64,000 bases of DNA. It comes from Entomohabitans teleogrylli (GTDB taxonomy: Bacteria; Pseudomonadota; Gammaproteobacteria; Enterobacterales; Enterobacteriaceae). The translations under genes were made by a program, and so were the position numbers. Under the pieces are notes generated by a model. The model was not told where the DNA came from. It saw only the letters and a list, made by a program, of their open reading frames with translations, and searched no databases. Below, piece after piece: positions 22,565-32,004 of this stretch. Numbering within the stretch: position 1 is the first letter of the stretch; each line of letters opens with the position of its first letter. The stretch lies in the NCBI RefSeq assembly GCF_001484765.1, contig NZ_LLXO01000024.1, forward strand, positions 28,933 through 92,932, given 5' to 3'.

Positions 22565-23326
22565 TCAGCGAGCCGCCAGTAGTTTACAGTCGTGATCCTG
22601 AAGCTCTTCCGCAGAGGCACGGTTTAACTTCAGCAGGTTACGTTCTGTCGCCAGTAAAACGAACGAACCGTCCGCCTGGCGCGCCATTGCCATCCCGAAA
22701 CGCCCCATATGCTCGCGGGCGCCAGGGACTTCTTCAGCCAGCATCAGGAACGGGCTGCGCTGCGCCAGTTCCGCCTGCGTCACCCGGCGCGCCAGGTAAG
22801 TGTGATCGCGCAGACGTCCCGGCAGCGGCAGCCACTGACTGCTGATGCGCGCGCTATTGACGTTGAGCAACTGGCGAATATCCGCCCGCAGGCAGGAAAT
22901 ATGAATATGGAAATGGTTCTGGGTACGCCCGGTACGGGAATTAATCGCCAGCGATACCACATCATCCGGCACCGGTGCGCCACGGCGCTCGCTCATGAAA
23001 TGACGCGCCTGCCACGCCTGCCAGAAAAAATCGGTGGTGCGTGGATTCAGCAGCGCCGGACTTTCTATGCCCTTGACTTTCCAGGTTGGCAGCAACAGAT
23101 ACTGTAGCGGCCCGTTGCGATCTTTAAGTACCGCATAGCCAGCCCGCAGGTTGACCTCCGCGCAGGGATCGGGAGTGTCGCTCTGCAACTGATGGGGCAC
23201 ACACTGCTCAAGCACGATCTGGCGCAGCGCATCCGGATTTCCTGACCGCAACCAAATCCACAGCCCCGCTGCCGCCAGCGCGAGAATGATAATAATGGTG
23301 ACAATGACGCGCCATGCCGTTCTCAT
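22565..23326 (-). CDS. cdh: CDP-diacylglycerol pyrophosphatase
   Basis: Hydrolyses CDP-diacylglycerol to CMP and phosphatidate. The 253 residues (251 in E. coli) start with an uncleaved N-terminal membrane anchor (about residues 7-27, rich in Ile, Leu and Ala), so the catalytic domain is probably periplasmic. The HIT-like histidine motif is [11 protein letters not shown] near residue 155. The ATG complementary to 23324-23326 follows GCGGGGC; nineteen upstream codons are not conserved. The metallophosphoesterase gene lies 108 bases upstream on the same strand. Confidence 0.92.
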   Translation of the reverse strand: MRTAWRVIVTIIIILALAAAGLWIWLRSGNPDALRQIVLEQCVPHQLQSDTPDPCAEVNLRAGYAVLKDRNGPLQYLLLPTWKVKGIESPALLNPRTTDFFWQAWQARHFMSERRGAPVPDDVVSLAINSRTGRTQNHFHIHISCLRADIRQLLNVNSARISSQWLPLPGRLRDHTYLARRVTQAELAQRSPFLMLAEEVPGAREHMGRFGMAMARQADGSFVLLATERNLLKLNRASAEELQDHDCKLLAAR

Positions 23327-23434
23327 AGTGATGCCCCGCGGTAGACGAAGGCAGCAGGGTACCGTAAAACCGCGAACAATCAAGGGCTCAGCGCCGGCTT
23401 TACGTTTCTGCGCCCTGCCAGGCGCCGGACAATA

Positions 23435-23977
23435 TCATCCCTGACGCTGCGCCTTCTTCAACACCCGCGCCATACTGACGGGAAAGAAGTCATTCACATC
23501 CACGCCAACGTTAATCGCCCGCGGCCCGAGCACGCTCAGGCGCCGAAATTGCTGCGGATCTTTCCCGGCATTGTGCACGTGGCCGTAAAGGTGGATGGCG
23601 TCGCGGAAAAAACCCTGCCACTCAAGGATCGGATAGTGAAACAGCACCAGCTTCTGTTTCTGATAATCCAGCACATAATAGTCTTTCACCCACTCAAAGG
23701 CGGAGACGTCAAAATCGGGGTCATCAAGAAATTTATCATGGTTGCCGCGAACCAGGTATTTCCTGCCATTAAGGCGCCGCAGGATCTGGTTAGCGTCTTT
23801 GCCGGTGCCGCGGAATAAAAAATCGCCGAGAATATACACCTCATCCTGCGGAGTCACACAGGCATTCCAGTTGTGGATTAGCGTGTCATTCATATGGCGC
23901 ACGCTTTCGAAGGGACGGTCGCACAAATTAATGATACTGGAGTGGCAAAAATGGGTATCGGAAGTGAAAAAAATCAT
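23435..23977 (-). CDS. Calcineurin-like metallophosphoesterase
   Basis: A 180-residue single-domain phosphoesterase of unknown substrate. The metal-ligand motifs are all present in order: DTHFCH at residues 7-12, GDFLF, GNHD and GHVH, with a further histidine in LFHYP. No signal peptide is seen, so it is probably cytosolic. Start MIFFTSDTHF is chosen because the beta-strand leading into the first motif begins there, although its RBS is weak (AGTAAGACG). An in-frame start 15 codons earlier cannot be excluded. It sits between sbp and cdh on the same strand. Confidence 0.82.
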   Translation of the reverse strand: MIFFTSDTHFCHSSIINLCDRPFESVRHMNDTLIHNWNACVTPQDEVYILGDFLFRGTGKDANQILRRLNGRKYLVRGNHDKFLDDPDFDVSAFEWVKDYYVLDYQKQKLVLFHYPILEWQGFFRDAIHLYGHVHNAGKDPQQFRRLSVLGPRAINVGVDVNDFFPVSMARVLKKAQRQG

Positions 23978-24123
23978 CGTCTTACTGCCTGTACAAAAAA
24001 CTAACGGCTGATTATTGCACACGGCGACCGGGGATGCTGTTTTTTTGCGCAGACGGCAGGTGAATTTGGAGTAACCATCAGTGGCTGGCAGGCAGGAAAA
24101 CGACCGGGGTTAATCATGACATA

Positions 24124-24141
24124 GCGGCCCCGCAGGGCCGC
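24124..24141 (-). terminator. Possible terminator after sbp
   Basis: GCGGCCC (24124-24130) and GGGCCGC (24135-24141) form a 7-bp GC stem just beyond the sbp stop. The minus-strand tail (TATGTCATG) is not T-rich, so termination may be Rho-assisted. Confidence 0.45.
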
Positions 24142-24149
24142 CAGCGAGA

Positions 24150-25139
24150 TCAGCGCTTGCTGATCTCATCAAAAGTACCGCCGTTAGAGAAGTGCTCTTT
24201 CTGGGCCTTAGTCCAGCCGCCGAAGACTTCATCAATTGTGAACAGCTTCAGTTTCGGGAACTCGCCGGCATATTTAGCCGCCACCTGCGGATCGCGCGGA
24301 CGATAGAAATTCTTCGCCGCAATCTCCTGGCCCTGCGCAGAATAAAGGTATTTCAGGTAGGCTTCCGCCACGGACCGGGTATCCTTTTTCTCTACGACTT
24401 TATCCACGACCGCCACCGTCGGCTCTGCAAGGATCGACTCGCTGGGGGTGACAATCTCAAACTTATCTTTACCCAGTTCATTAGTCGCCAGCAGCGCTTC
24501 GTTTTCCCAGGCGATCAGCACATCGCCAATACCGCGCTCAACAAAGGTATTCGTCGCACCACGGGCGCCGGAATCAAGTACCTCGACATTCTTGAACAGC
24601 GCTTTGACAAACTCCTGAGCCTTCGCCTGGTCGCCGTTATTATGGTGCAGGGCATAACCCCAGGCGGCAAGGTAGTTCCAGCGGGCGCCGCCGGAGCTCT
24701 TCGGATTTGGCGTAATCACCGACACGCCCGGCTTAACCAGATCGTTCCAGTCATGAATCTGTTTGGGGTTTCCCTTACGTACCAGGAAAACAATGGTGGA
24801 GGTATAAGGCGCGGAGTTATCCGGCAGGCGGGTTATCCAGTTTTTATCAATCCGCCCGCGCTCGGCGATCGCATCAACATCATACGCCAGCGCCAGGGTG
24901 ACGACATCCGCATCAATCCCATTAATCACTGAGGTCGCCTGCTTACCGGAGCCACCATGAGACTGGCGTATAACGACATTATCACCGGTTTCCTGCTTCC
25001 AGTAAGCGCTGAACGCTTTGTTATATTGATCGTACAGCTCACGCGTTGGATCGTAAGAGACGTTAAGTAACTGAATATCCTTTGCCACAACGCTCGTCGA
25101 GGCCAGTAACAGCGCCAGCCCAATATGCCACTTTTTCAT
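24150..25139 (-). CDS. sbp: Periplasmic sulfate-binding protein
   Basis: Delivers sulfate to the CysUWA ABC importer. It has 329 residues, as in E. coli, with a Sec signal peptide ([21 protein letters not shown]). The mature domain has [21 protein letters not shown] and the sulfate-contact segment [20 protein letters not shown]. The ATG at 25137-25139 fits; a GTG/ATG six codons upstream is rejected. The upstream region (25140-25320) is AT-rich, as expected for a CysB-activated promoter, though I cannot define a site. pfkA lies upstream on the same strand beyond a terminator. Confidence 0.97.
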   Translation of the reverse strand: MKKWHIGLALLLASTSVVAKDIQLLNVSYDPTRELYDQYNKAFSAYWKQETGDNVVIRQSHGGSGKQATSVINGIDADVVTLALAYDVDAIAERGRIDKNWITRLPDNSAPYTSTIVFLVRKGNPKQIHDWNDLVKPGVSVITPNPKSSGGARWNYLAAWGYALHHNNGDQAKAQEFVKALFKNVEVLDSGARGATNTFVERGIGDVLIAWENEALLATNELGKDKFEIVTPSESILAEPTVAVVDKVVEKKDTRSVAEAYLKYLYSAQGQEIAAKNFYRPRDPQVAAKYAGEFPKLKLFTIDEVFGGWTKAQKEHFSNGGTFDEISKR

Positions 25140-25321
25140 CGCACGCTCTCTTCTCATTAAGTTGTGATGAATTGAGCCTGCCAGAAACTAAATCGATTAC
25201 TAAAGAATAAAAAAAAATTGGCTATAACTAAAACAAATATAGACACGCCGGGTAAGAGGGGGGACGTCGGACCATACCGGGGTCTCTGCCGCGCCACGTC
25301 GCCCGGCCTGTTCCGGCCATA

Positions 25322-25346
25322 AAAAAGCCGGGGGAATCCCCGGCTT
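25322..25346 (-). terminator. Rho-independent terminator after pfkA
   Basis: On the minus strand AAGCCGGGG, loop ATT, CCCCGGCTT runs into a T tract (TTTTTT). It lies 20 bases past the pfkA stop. Confidence 0.88.
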
Positions 25347-25365
25347 AGTGACTGAACAAACTGAA

Positions 25366-26328
25366 TTAATAGAGCTTTTTCGCGCAATCCAGCCAGTCGC
25401 CTTTAAACGGGCGCTTCATGTTCTCAATGGCATCAATAATGTCGTGATGAACCAGTTTTTCATTCTGGATACCCACGCAGCGGCCGCCATAACCCTGCAG
25501 CAGAAGCTCAATGGCATAAGCTCCCATACGGGAAGCCAGAATACGGTCATAAGGCACTGGCGAGCCGCCGCGCTGAATATGCCCCAGAACGGTTGCGCGG
25601 GTTTCACGACCGGTTTCTCGCTCAATGAAATCCGACAGTTCGTGCACATCGCACACATGTTCGGTGATCGCCACAATCGCGTGCTTTTTCCCTTTCGCGA
25701 TGCCGGCTTTAATTTCAGCCACCAGGTCGTCACGGTTGAATTCCACTTCCGGCACCACGACGAACTCACAACCGCCGGCAATCGCCGCCGCCAGGGTCAG
25801 ATCGCCGCAGTAGCGTCCCATCACTTCCACAATCGAGATACGCTGGTGAGAGGAGGAGGTATCACGCAGGCGGTCAATCGCCTCAACAACGGTACCCAGC
25901 GCGGTGAAGTAACCGATGGTGTAGTCAGTGCCCTTGATGTCGTTATCAATAGTGCCTGGCAACCCTACGCACGGAAAGCCCATTTCAGTCAGACGCTTGG
26001 CGCCGAGATAAGAACCGTCGCCGCCGATGACCACCAGCGCATCCAGGCCGCGCTTTTTCATGTTCTCGATGGCAACGGAGCGGATATGTTCTTCGCGAAA
26101 TTCCGGGAAACGAGCCGATCCCAGGAAAGTACCACCACGGTTAATCATGTCGGATACGCTGTAGCGGTCCAGGTTGACCATGCGATCTTCGTAAAGCCCC
26201 AGGTAGCCGTCATAAACACCGCACACTTCCAGGCCTTCACTCAGCGCAGCGCGCACAACGCCGCGAATCGCAGCGTTCATGCCTGGCGCGTCACCACCAC
26301 TCGTCAAAACACCGATTTTCTTAATCAT
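25366..26328 (-). CDS. pfkA: 6-phosphofructokinase I
   Basis: ATP-dependent phosphorylation of fructose-6-phosphate, the committed glycolytic step, allosterically controlled by ADP/GDP and PEP in E. coli. The 320 residues match the E. coli isozyme. The ATP-site GGDAPGMN is near residue 11, GGDGSYLGA near 102, and the catalytic Asp is in [11 protein letters not shown] near 127. [11 protein letters not shown] and [10 protein letters not shown] complete the active and effector sites. A Cra-like operator lies upstream. A long open frame on the plus strand is its antisense shadow. Confidence 0.98.
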   Translation of the reverse strand: MIKKIGVLTSGGDAPGMNAAIRGVVRAALSEGLEVCGVYDGYLGLYEDRMVNLDRYSVSDMINRGGTFLGSARFPEFREEHIRSVAIENMKKRGLDALVVIGGDGSYLGAKRLTEMGFPCVGLPGTIDNDIKGTDYTIGYFTALGTVVEAIDRLRDTSSSHQRISIVEVMGRYCGDLTLAAAIAGGCEFVVVPEVEFNRDDLVAEIKAGIAKGKKHAIVAITEHVCDVHELSDFIERETGRETRATVLGHIQRGGSPVPYDRILASRMGAYAIELLLQGYGGRCVGIQNEKLVHHDIIDAIENMKRPFKGDWLDCAKKLY

Positions 26329-26432
26329 GACTACCTCTGAACTTTGAATGCAAAATTAATCTGTTGCCGGAAACCGCCGCGGAGATACCGGATCTTTCGA
26401 CTATGCTGTCCATAGTATATCAATAGCTTCGT

Positions 26433-26447
26433 GCTGAATTGATTCAG
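26433..26447. promoter_or_regulatory. Cra (FruR)-like operator upstream of pfkA
   Basis: GCTGAATTGATTCAG contains the inverted arms CTGAAT and ATTCAG and is close to the Cra consensus (GCTGAAWCGNTTC type). pfkA is Cra-repressed in E. coli. The site lies about 105 bases before the start codon. Confidence 0.6.
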
Positions 26448-26532
26448 GTCAGTCCATATGGTGGATATTTAAACAAAAAATGCCCACGCTCCTGACACAT
26501 GAACAACATAAAAACCGGGTTACTGCCTGCTC

Positions 26533-27417
26533 TTATAGTCGCTCCGGAACCACTGAGCTGGGATCCTGGTGAATAATGACATCCGAGCCGGGAAAACGTT
26601 GCAGGATCGCCTGCTCCACCTGTTCAGCAATCTGGTGCGCCTGAACAAGCGGTAAACCATCGTCCATTTCCAGGTGAATCTGAATAAAGCGGGTCGGCCC
26701 TGACTGCCGCGTTCTGATATCGTGCGCGCCGCATACCCCCGGCCAGGTAGTGGCAATATCAACTATCGCCTGACGCTCTTCATCCGGTAGCGCTCTGTCG
26801 AGTAACGACTGTATGGCCTCATATGCCATACGCAGCGCGCTATATAAAATATAGATGCCAATGCCGAGCGCAAATATCGAATCCGCCCGATGCCACCCAT
26901 ACCACGACAGCGCCAGAGCAATAAGAATGGCGCCGTTCATCATAACATCAGACTGATAATGGAGCATATCCGCCCTGACGGCCTGACTACGTGTTTTTCT
27001 GACCACCCAGCGCTGAAACGTTACCAGAACTACCGTACTGAGCAAGGCAATAATAGTAACAATGATCCCCACCCCCGGTTGGTTCATCGGTTCCGGGCGC
27101 GCCAGATGTTGAATGCTGGTTAAAAACAGGAACAGCGCCGAGCCGGAAATAAACATACTCTGCGCCAGAGCGGCCAGCGATTCCGCTTTACCATGACCAA
27201 ACGCGTGTTCCTTATCGGCAGGCTGCAGGGAATAGCGTACCACCAGTAAATTGGTCAGCGAGGCGGCAATATCCACCAGGGAATCCACCAGCGCCGCCAG
27301 AATACTGACCGACCCGGTCAGCCACCAGGCAAAAATCTTTATCAGCAGCAGCAAAGTCGCCACCGTGGTGGCCGCGACCGCAGCCCGCTTCACTAAACGC
27401 CCATATTGTTGATCCAT
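26533..27417 (-). CDS. fieF: Cation-efflux pump FieF (YiiP)
   Basis: Cation diffusion facilitator exporting Zn2+ and Fe2+ by proton antiport across the inner membrane. The 294 residues have six transmembrane helices and a C-terminal cytoplasmic ferredoxin-like domain. The transport-site residues are present: Asp45 and Asp49 in [11 protein letters not shown], and the HxxxD pair in [10 protein letters not shown] (153/157 in E. coli numbering). The histidine- and acid-bearing C-terminus (HLEMDDG, VIIHQDP) carries the regulatory sites. The start MDQQYGRLV matches E. coli. It is positioned between pfkA and cpxP as in E. coli. Confidence 0.96.
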   Translation of the reverse strand: MDQQYGRLVKRAAVAATTVATLLLLIKIFAWWLTGSVSILAALVDSLVDIAASLTNLLVVRYSLQPADKEHAFGHGKAESLAALAQSMFISGSALFLFLTSIQHLARPEPMNQPGVGIIVTIIALLSTVVLVTFQRWVVRKTRSQAVRADMLHYQSDVMMNGAILIALALSWYGWHRADSIFALGIGIYILYSALRMAYEAIQSLLDRALPDEERQAIVDIATTWPGVCGAHDIRTRQSGPTRFIQIHLEMDDGLPLVQAHQIAEQVEQAILQRFPGSDVIIHQDPSSVVPERL

Positions 27418-27657
27418 AACCACTCCGCAAATAAATCGGCGCAAGTATAACGGATAGCCATTCAGATTTTAGGCAAAAATTCGCCATCGCGAGCAGGAAA
27501 AGCCAGGCCACGCTTCCCTTCGCGCATCTCAACGGAGACAGGAAGCCGTCCACATTACGTCCATATAAATCAGTAAACGTGGCTGAGACGTCGTAGTCAG
27601 GCGGGCACGAAAATGAGTAATTAACTGTTTTTTAAGGAAATCATTAAAACTGAAGAT

Positions 27658-27684
27658 AAAAAAAACCCCCACATCATGTGGGGG
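27658..27684 (-). terminator. Terminator of cpxP/CpxQ
   Basis: CCCCCACAT (27666-27674) and ATGTGGGGG (27676-27684) form a near-continuous palindrome, followed on the minus strand by eight T. The Hfq-binding U tail would be formed here. Confidence 0.92.
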
Positions 27685-27715
27685 AAGACAGGGATGGTGT
27701 CTATGGCAAGGAAAA
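27658..27715 (-). ncRNA. cpxQ: CpxQ sRNA (3' UTR of cpxP)
   Basis: Hfq-dependent small RNA released by RNase E from the cpxP mRNA. It represses envelope-protein mRNAs, including cpxP-independent targets such as nhaB, during Cpx stress. On the minus strand the 58 bases from TTTTCCTTGCCATAGACACC to the final T run appear to match the E. coli/Salmonella CpxQ as I recall it. The seed region and the terminator stem (CCCCCACAT/ATGTGGGGG) are intact. The RNA begins 32 bases after the cpxP stop. The exact processing site is inferred by analogy. Confidence 0.85.
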
Positions 27716-27747
27716 CAGGGTTTGTTACTGGTTACTGGTGCTACACA

Positions 27748-28248
27748 TCAACGGTTACCACTGCTGCTGATAAGCTGCAGCGATGATCCTCTCTGGACAT
27801 CCGCCAGTTCACGTAGCTCATTCATACGCTGCTGGTGTCTGTCTTTTAAAACCGCTTGTTGCTCGGGCGTTAGCAGGCGATACATCTGATTGCGCACCCG
27901 GGCCATTTCGACCTGGCGGGCAACCTGCTCCTGCGCTATTTTCTCTGCCTGAGCGCGTATAGCGGTTTCATCAAATTTATCTGCAATGATCAGGCGATGC
28001 ATGTGCTCAAGTTCGCTAACATTAACAGAAGGACTATCATGTCGAGCTCGTTGCATCAGATCCCGCATTTGCTGGCGCTGCTGTTCAGTTAAACTGATGC
28101 CATCAAACATATGGCTTTGTGCAGTGCCTTGCTGTACAGCTCCATCGGTCTGATGCCAGTTAACGCCCGTCATGCTGTCAGCAGCCTGGCTGGCAATTGC
28201 GCCAAACGCTAGCGTCGATGCCACAATGGCGGCGGTAACATTACGCAT
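27748..28248 (-). CDS. cpxP: Periplasmic Cpx adaptor CpxP
   Basis: Spheroplast-protein-Y-like periplasmic chaperone that binds the CpxA sensor domain and keeps it off, and delivers misfolded pilins to DegP. The 166 residues begin with a signal peptide ([23 protein letters not shown]). The mature part is helical and carries the two LTxxQ repeats of the family, [14 protein letters not shown] and LTPEQQAVL. The ATG at 28246-28248 is preferred over the adjacent GTG because AGGAG is 7 bases away. It is divergent from cpxR, with a CpxR box between them. Confidence 0.95.
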   Translation of the reverse strand: MRNVTAAIVASTLAFGAIASQAADSMTGVNWHQTDGAVQQGTAQSHMFDGISLTEQQRQQMRDLMQRARHDSPSVNVSELEHMHRLIIADKFDETAIRAQAEKIAQEQVARQVEMARVRNQMYRLLTPEQQAVLKDRHQQRMNELRELADVQRGSSLQLISSSGNR

Positions 28249-28329
28249 CACTTAACTCCTGAAAACTTGTGTGCTGCGATTCAACGAGAGCCAGTCTACG
28301 AATTCGGCTGCAAACATGCGTCAGGGGGT

Positions 28330-28344
28330 GTAAAACAACGTAAA
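28330..28344. promoter_or_regulatory. CpxR box between cpxP and cpxR
   Basis: GTAAA-N5-GTAAA is an exact match to the CpxR consensus. It lies 56 bases before the cpxR start and 82 bases before the cpxP start, where phosphorylated CpxR would activate both divergent transcripts. Confidence 0.9.
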
Positions 28345-28399
28345 GTCATGGATTAGCCGACCTGGATGACGTAATTTCTGCCTCGGAGGTAACGCAATA

Positions 28400-29098
28400 A
28401 TGAACAAAATCCTATTAGTTGATGATGACCGGGAGCTCACTTCACTGCTGAAGGAACTGCTCGACATGGAAGGATTCGACGTTGTGGTCGCGCATGACGG
28501 AGAACAGGCGCTCGATCGGCTGGATGACAGTATCGACCTGTTGCTACTGGATATTATGATGCCGAAGAAAAATGGCATTGATACGTTAAAAGAATTACGT
28601 CAGACCTATCAGACTCCGGTGATCATGTTAACCGCCCGGGGCAGCGAGCTGGATCGCGTTCTGGGCCTGGAACTGGGCGCGGATGACTATTTACCCAAAC
28701 CGTTCAACGATCGGGAGCTGGTAGCCCGTATTCGCGCTATTTTGCGCCGTTCCCACTGGAGCGAGCAGCAGCAGAATAACGATAGCAGCTCACCGGTGCT
28801 GGAAGTGGACTCTCTGAATCTCAATCCAGGCCGCCAGGAGGCCAGCTTCGACGGTCAACCGCTGGAACTGACGGGTACCGAGTTTACGCTGCTGTATCTG
28901 CTGGCCCAGCATCTTGGGCAAGTGGTATCGCGCGAACATCTGAGCCAGGAAGTGCTTGGCAAACGCCTGACGCCGTTCGACAGAGCCATCGACATGCACA
29001 TTTCGAACCTGCGCCGCAAATTACCGGAAAGGAAAGACGGGCAGCCGTGGTTTAAAACATTGCGTGGACGCGGATATCTGATGGTCTCCGCTTCATGA
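28400..29098 (+). CDS. cpxR: Envelope-stress response regulator CpxR
   Basis: OmpR-family regulator of the Cpx regulon (degP, dsbA, cpxP and others). It is 232 residues, as in E. coli. The receiver domain (1-120) has the acidic pocket DDD at 8-10, the phosphoacceptor Asp51 in LLLLDIMMPKK, Thr in MLTARG and Lys in YLPKPF. The C-terminal winged-helix domain ends in RGRGYLMVSAS. The last four bases overlap the cpxA start (ATGA), giving translational coupling. Confidence 0.98.
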   Translation: MNKILLVDDDRELTSLLKELLDMEGFDVVVAHDGEQALDRLDDSIDLLLLDIMMPKKNGIDTLKELRQTYQTPVIMLTARGSELDRVLGLELGADDYLPKPFNDRELVARIRAILRRSHWSEQQQNNDSSSPVLEVDSLNLNPGRQEASFDGQPLELTGTEFTLLYLLAQHLGQVVSREHLSQEVLGKRLTPFDRAIDMHISNLRRKLPERKDGQPWFKTLRGRGYLMVSAS

Positions 29099-30471
29099 TA
29101 AGTAGCCTTACCGCCCGCATTTTCGCCATCTTCTGGCTCACGCTGGCGCTGGTGTTAATGCTGGTACTGATGTTACCCAAACTCGACTCACGCCAGATGA
29201 CCGAGCTGCTGGAAAGCGAGCAACGTCAGGGCGTGATGCTCGAACAGCATGTCGAAGCCGAACTGGCTAACGATCCGCCCAACGATCTGATGTGGTGGCG
29301 GCGTCTGTTTCGCGCTATCGACAAATGGGCGCCCCCCGGGCAGCGGCTGTTGCTGGTGACCAGCGAAGGACGAGTGATCGGCGCCCAGCGCAATGAAATG
29401 CAGATCATCCGTAACTTTATCGGTCAGTCAGATAACGCCGATCATCCGCAAAAGAAAAAATATGGCCGACTGGAGTTGGTCGGGCCCTTTGCGGTCCGCG
29501 ATGGCGAAGATAACTACCAGTTGTATTTGATTCGCCCGGCGAGCACCTCTCAGTCTGATTTTATCAATCTACTGTTCGACCGCCCGCTGCTGTTACTTAT
29601 CTTCACCATGCTGGTCAGCGCCCCTCTGCTACTGTGGCTGGCCTGGAGCCTGGCGAAGCCGGCCCGTAAACTGAAAAACGCGGCGGACGAAGTGGCGCAG
29701 GGTAACCTGCGGCAGCATCCGGAGCTGGAATCCGGCCCCCAGGAGTTCCAGGCGGCAGGCTCCAGTTTTAATCAGATGGTCTCCGCGCTGGAAAGGATGA
29801 TGACCAGCCAGCAGCGCCTGCTGTCTGATATCTCTCACGAACTGCGTACGCCGCTTACCCGCCTCCAGTTGGGTACCGCCCTGCTGCGACGGCGCAGCGG
29901 GGAGAGTAAAGAGCTGGCGCGCATTGAGACTGAAGCCCAGCGCCTCGACAGCATGATCAACGATCTGCTGGTCATGTCACGTAATCAGCAGAAAAATGCG
30001 TTGGTCAGCGAAACGCTGAAGGCTAATCAGTTGTGGAGTGAAATGCTGGATAACGCCGCGTTTGAGGCGGAACAAAAAGGCAAGACCCTGGAAGTCACCT
30101 ATCCACCCGGCCCCTGGCCGCTGTACGGTAACCGTAATTCGCTGGAAAGCGCGCTGGAAAACATTGTACGCAATGCGCTGCGCTACTCGCACACCCAGAT
30201 TGCCGTCAATTTTGCGGTGGATAACCAGGGGATCACTATCACCGTCGATGACGACGGTCCCGGCGTCAGTCCCGAAGACCGTGAGCAGATTTTCCGCCCC
30301 TTCTTCCGCACTGACGAGGCGCGCGATCGCGAATCCGGCGGCACGGGCCTGGGTCTGGCGATCGTGGAAACCGCCGTCCAGCAGCATCGCGGCTGGGTGA
30401 AGGCCGACGACAGTCCGCTGGGCGGGTTGCGGCTGACGCTTTGGCTACCGCTGTACCACCGTACTAAATAG
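29095..30471 (+). CDS. cpxA: Envelope-stress sensor histidine kinase CpxA
   Basis: Inner-membrane sensor kinase/phosphatase for CpxR. It has 458 residues (457 in E. coli). TM1 is about 7-29, the periplasmic sensor about 30-163, TM2 about 164-184, then a HAMP domain. His248 sits in SDISHELRTPL, followed by the ATPase N box NIVRNALRYS and the G boxes DDDGPGV and GGTGLGLAIVE. It overlaps cpxR by 4 bases. A terminator follows, and the next gene is trmL, a neighbour not seen in E. coli K-12. Confidence 0.97.
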   Translation: MISSLTARIFAIFWLTLALVLMLVLMLPKLDSRQMTELLESEQRQGVMLEQHVEAELANDPPNDLMWWRRLFRAIDKWAPPGQRLLLVTSEGRVIGAQRNEMQIIRNFIGQSDNADHPQKKKYGRLELVGPFAVRDGEDNYQLYLIRPASTSQSDFINLLFDRPLLLLIFTMLVSAPLLLWLAWSLAKPARKLKNAADEVAQGNLRQHPELESGPQEFQAAGSSFNQMVSALERMMTSQQRLLSDISHELRTPLTRLQLGTALLRRRSGESKELARIETEAQRLDSMINDLLVMSRNQQKNALVSETLKANQLWSEMLDNAAFEAEQKGKTLEVTYPPGPWPLYGNRNSLESALENIVRNALRYSHTQIAVNFAVDNQGITITVDDDGPGVSPEDREQIFRPFFRTDEARDRESGGTGLGLAIVETAVQQHRGWVKADDSPLGGLRLTLWLPLYHRTK

Positions 30472-30482
30472 CAACAGTACAC

Positions 30483-30527
30483 AGCCGGATACGCGCCGCC
30501 CGCGAGGCGTTTATCCGGCTTCTTTTT
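30483..30527 (+). terminator. Rho-independent terminator after cpxA
   Basis: AGCCGGATA (30483-30491) pairs with TATCCGGCT (30512-30520) around an inner GC-rich loop, followed by TCTTTTT. Confidence 0.85.
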
Positions 30528-30582
30528 GATACTCTCCCGGGCGTAAAATTTGCTATCCTGCGCCCCTTACAAGGGAGCATTC

Positions 30583-31056
30583 ATGTTAAATATTGTCCTG
30601 TTCGAACCCGAAATTCCGCCCAACACCGGTAATATCATTCGCCTGTGCGCCAATACCGGTTTTCGCCTGCATATCATTGAGCCGATGGGATTTACCTGGG
30701 ACGACAAGCGCCTGCGCAGGGCCGGACTGGACTATCATGAGTTCACCGCCGTTACCCGGCATCACGATTATGCGGCCTTTCTGGATGCAGAGCGCCCCGG
30801 GCGTCTGTTCGCCCTCACCACCAAAGGTACGCCGGCCCATAGCGCCGTCAGCTATCAGGAGGGGGATTATTTGCTGTTTGGTCCGGAAACGCGCGGCCTG
30901 CCTGCCGCTATCCTTGACGCCCTGCCGGCGCAGCAGAAGATACGCATCCCGATGATGCCGGACAGTCGCAGCATGAATTTGTCTAACGCGGTGTCGGTTG
31001 TGGTTTATGAGGCGTGGCGCCAGTTGGGCTACCCTGGCGCAATACTGCGTAGTTAG
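30583..31056 (+). CDS. trmL: tRNA (cytidine/uridine-2'-O-)-methyltransferase TrmL
   Basis: SPOUT-class enzyme that 2'-O-methylates the wobble base (position 34) of tRNA-Leu isoacceptors. The 157 residues equal E. coli YibK. The trefoil-knot SAM site is seen in [34 protein letters not shown], and the N-terminal [17 protein letters not shown] motif. The ATG at 30583 follows AAGGGAG; eleven upstream codons are rejected. It is convergent with cysE. Confidence 0.97.
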   Translation: MLNIVLFEPEIPPNTGNIIRLCANTGFRLHIIEPMGFTWDDKRLRRAGLDYHEFTAVTRHHDYAAFLDAERPGRLFALTTKGTPAHSAVSYQEGDYLLFGPETRGLPAAILDALPAQQKIRIPMMPDSRSMNLSNAVSVVVYEAWRQLGYPGAILRS

Positions 31057-31088
31057 AAAAACGCGCGCGACGACGAACATCGTCGCGC
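31057..31088 (-). terminator. Terminator after cysE
   Basis: On the minus strand GCGCGACGA (31080-31088 side) folds with TCGTCGCGC (31065-31073 side) around a 6-base loop and is followed by five T. It lies in the 45-bp trmL-cysE interval. Confidence 0.8.
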
Positions 31089-31101
31089 AGACAGCGCGAG
31101 A

Positions 31102-31923
31102 TCAAATCCCATCGCCGTATTCAAAGCCGTGATGAATCCCATTGAAATGCTGATCCATATCGATGGCCGGCTTGTCACTTTCCGGCTTGCCGACAATACG
31201 CGCCGGTACGCCAGCGGCGGTAGTGTGCGGCGGTACCGGCTGTAGCACCACCGATCCGGCGCCGATTTTCGCCCCGCGACCCACCTCGATATTGCCAAGG
31301 ATTTTCGCACCGGCGCCAATCATCACCCCTTCACGGATCTTCGGATGGCGGTCGCCACTGGTTTTACCGGTTCCGCCCAGGGTCACCGACTGCAGGATGG
31401 ACACATCATCCTCCACAATCGCCGTTTCACCAATTACGATGCCAGTGGCATGATCGAGCATAATCCCGCGTCCAATACGCGCCGCCGGATGAATATCAAC
31501 CTGGAATGAAACCGACACCTGGTTCTGCAGGAAAATGGCCAGCGCCCGACGCCCCTGCTGCCACAGCCAGTGGCCGATGCGATAAGCCTGCAAGGCATGG
31601 AAACCCTTCAGATACAACAACGGCGTGGAATACTTATCCACCGCCGGATCACGAGTGCGTACCGCCTGAATATCGCAGGCCGCCGAGGCGATCATTTCCG
31701 GATCGGCGGCATAAGCTTCTTCCACGACTTCACGAATGGCGATCGCCGGCATAATCGGCGAGGCCAGTTTATTCGCCAGCATGTAACTCAGGGCGCTACC
31801 GAGATTCTCGTGCTTAAGCAGCGTCGCGTGATAAAAACTGGCCAGCATGGGTTCACAGTCCGCCAGCGCCCTGGCTTCGGCCTTAATATTGTTCCAGACA
31901 ATTTCCAGTTCTTCACACGACAT
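31102..31923 (-). CDS. cysE: Serine O-acetyltransferase
   Basis: Acetylates serine with acetyl-CoA to O-acetylserine, the entry step of cysteine synthesis. It is feedback-inhibited by cysteine and binds CysK. It has 273 residues, as in E. coli. An N-terminal helical domain is followed by the left-handed beta-helix with hexapeptide repeats (IGRGIMLDHATGIVIGETA, IGAGAKILGNIEVGRGAKIGAGSVV). The C-terminus FEYGDGI is the CysK-binding tail. Start MSCEELEIVWNN at 31923. It is transcribed behind gpsA with an 81-bp gap. Confidence 0.98.
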   Translation of the reverse strand: MSCEELEIVWNNIKAEARALADCEPMLASFYHATLLKHENLGSALSYMLANKLASPIMPAIAIREVVEEAYAADPEMIASAACDIQAVRTRDPAVDKYSTPLLYLKGFHALQAYRIGHWLWQQGRRALAIFLQNQVSVSFQVDIHPAARIGRGIMLDHATGIVIGETAIVEDDVSILQSVTLGGTGKTSGDRHPKIREGVMIGAGAKILGNIEVGRGAKIGAGSVVLQPVPPHTTAAGVPARIVGKPESDKPAIDMDQHFNGIHHGFEYGDGI

Positions 31924-32004
31924 TGCTCTCTCCAGAAGAAAAACCGGCCGGTAATCCACAGATTACCGGCGCAACACAGGTGATAACGGACGCTCCGACA
32001 GTGC

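Larger units (their letters stand above)
27418..27747. other. fieF-cpxP interval
   Basis: This 330-bp region contains the fieF promoter on its left part and the cpxP 3' UTR with CpxQ and its terminator on the right. No protein gene is supported. A 113-codon open frame crossing 27418-27553 is a shifted-frame extension over fieF. Confidence 0.7.

Noticed and set aside
25348..26340. 330-codon open frame on the plus strand opposite pfkA
   Set aside because: Complete overlap with pfkA, whose motifs are all intact; no family similarity in the shadow protein.
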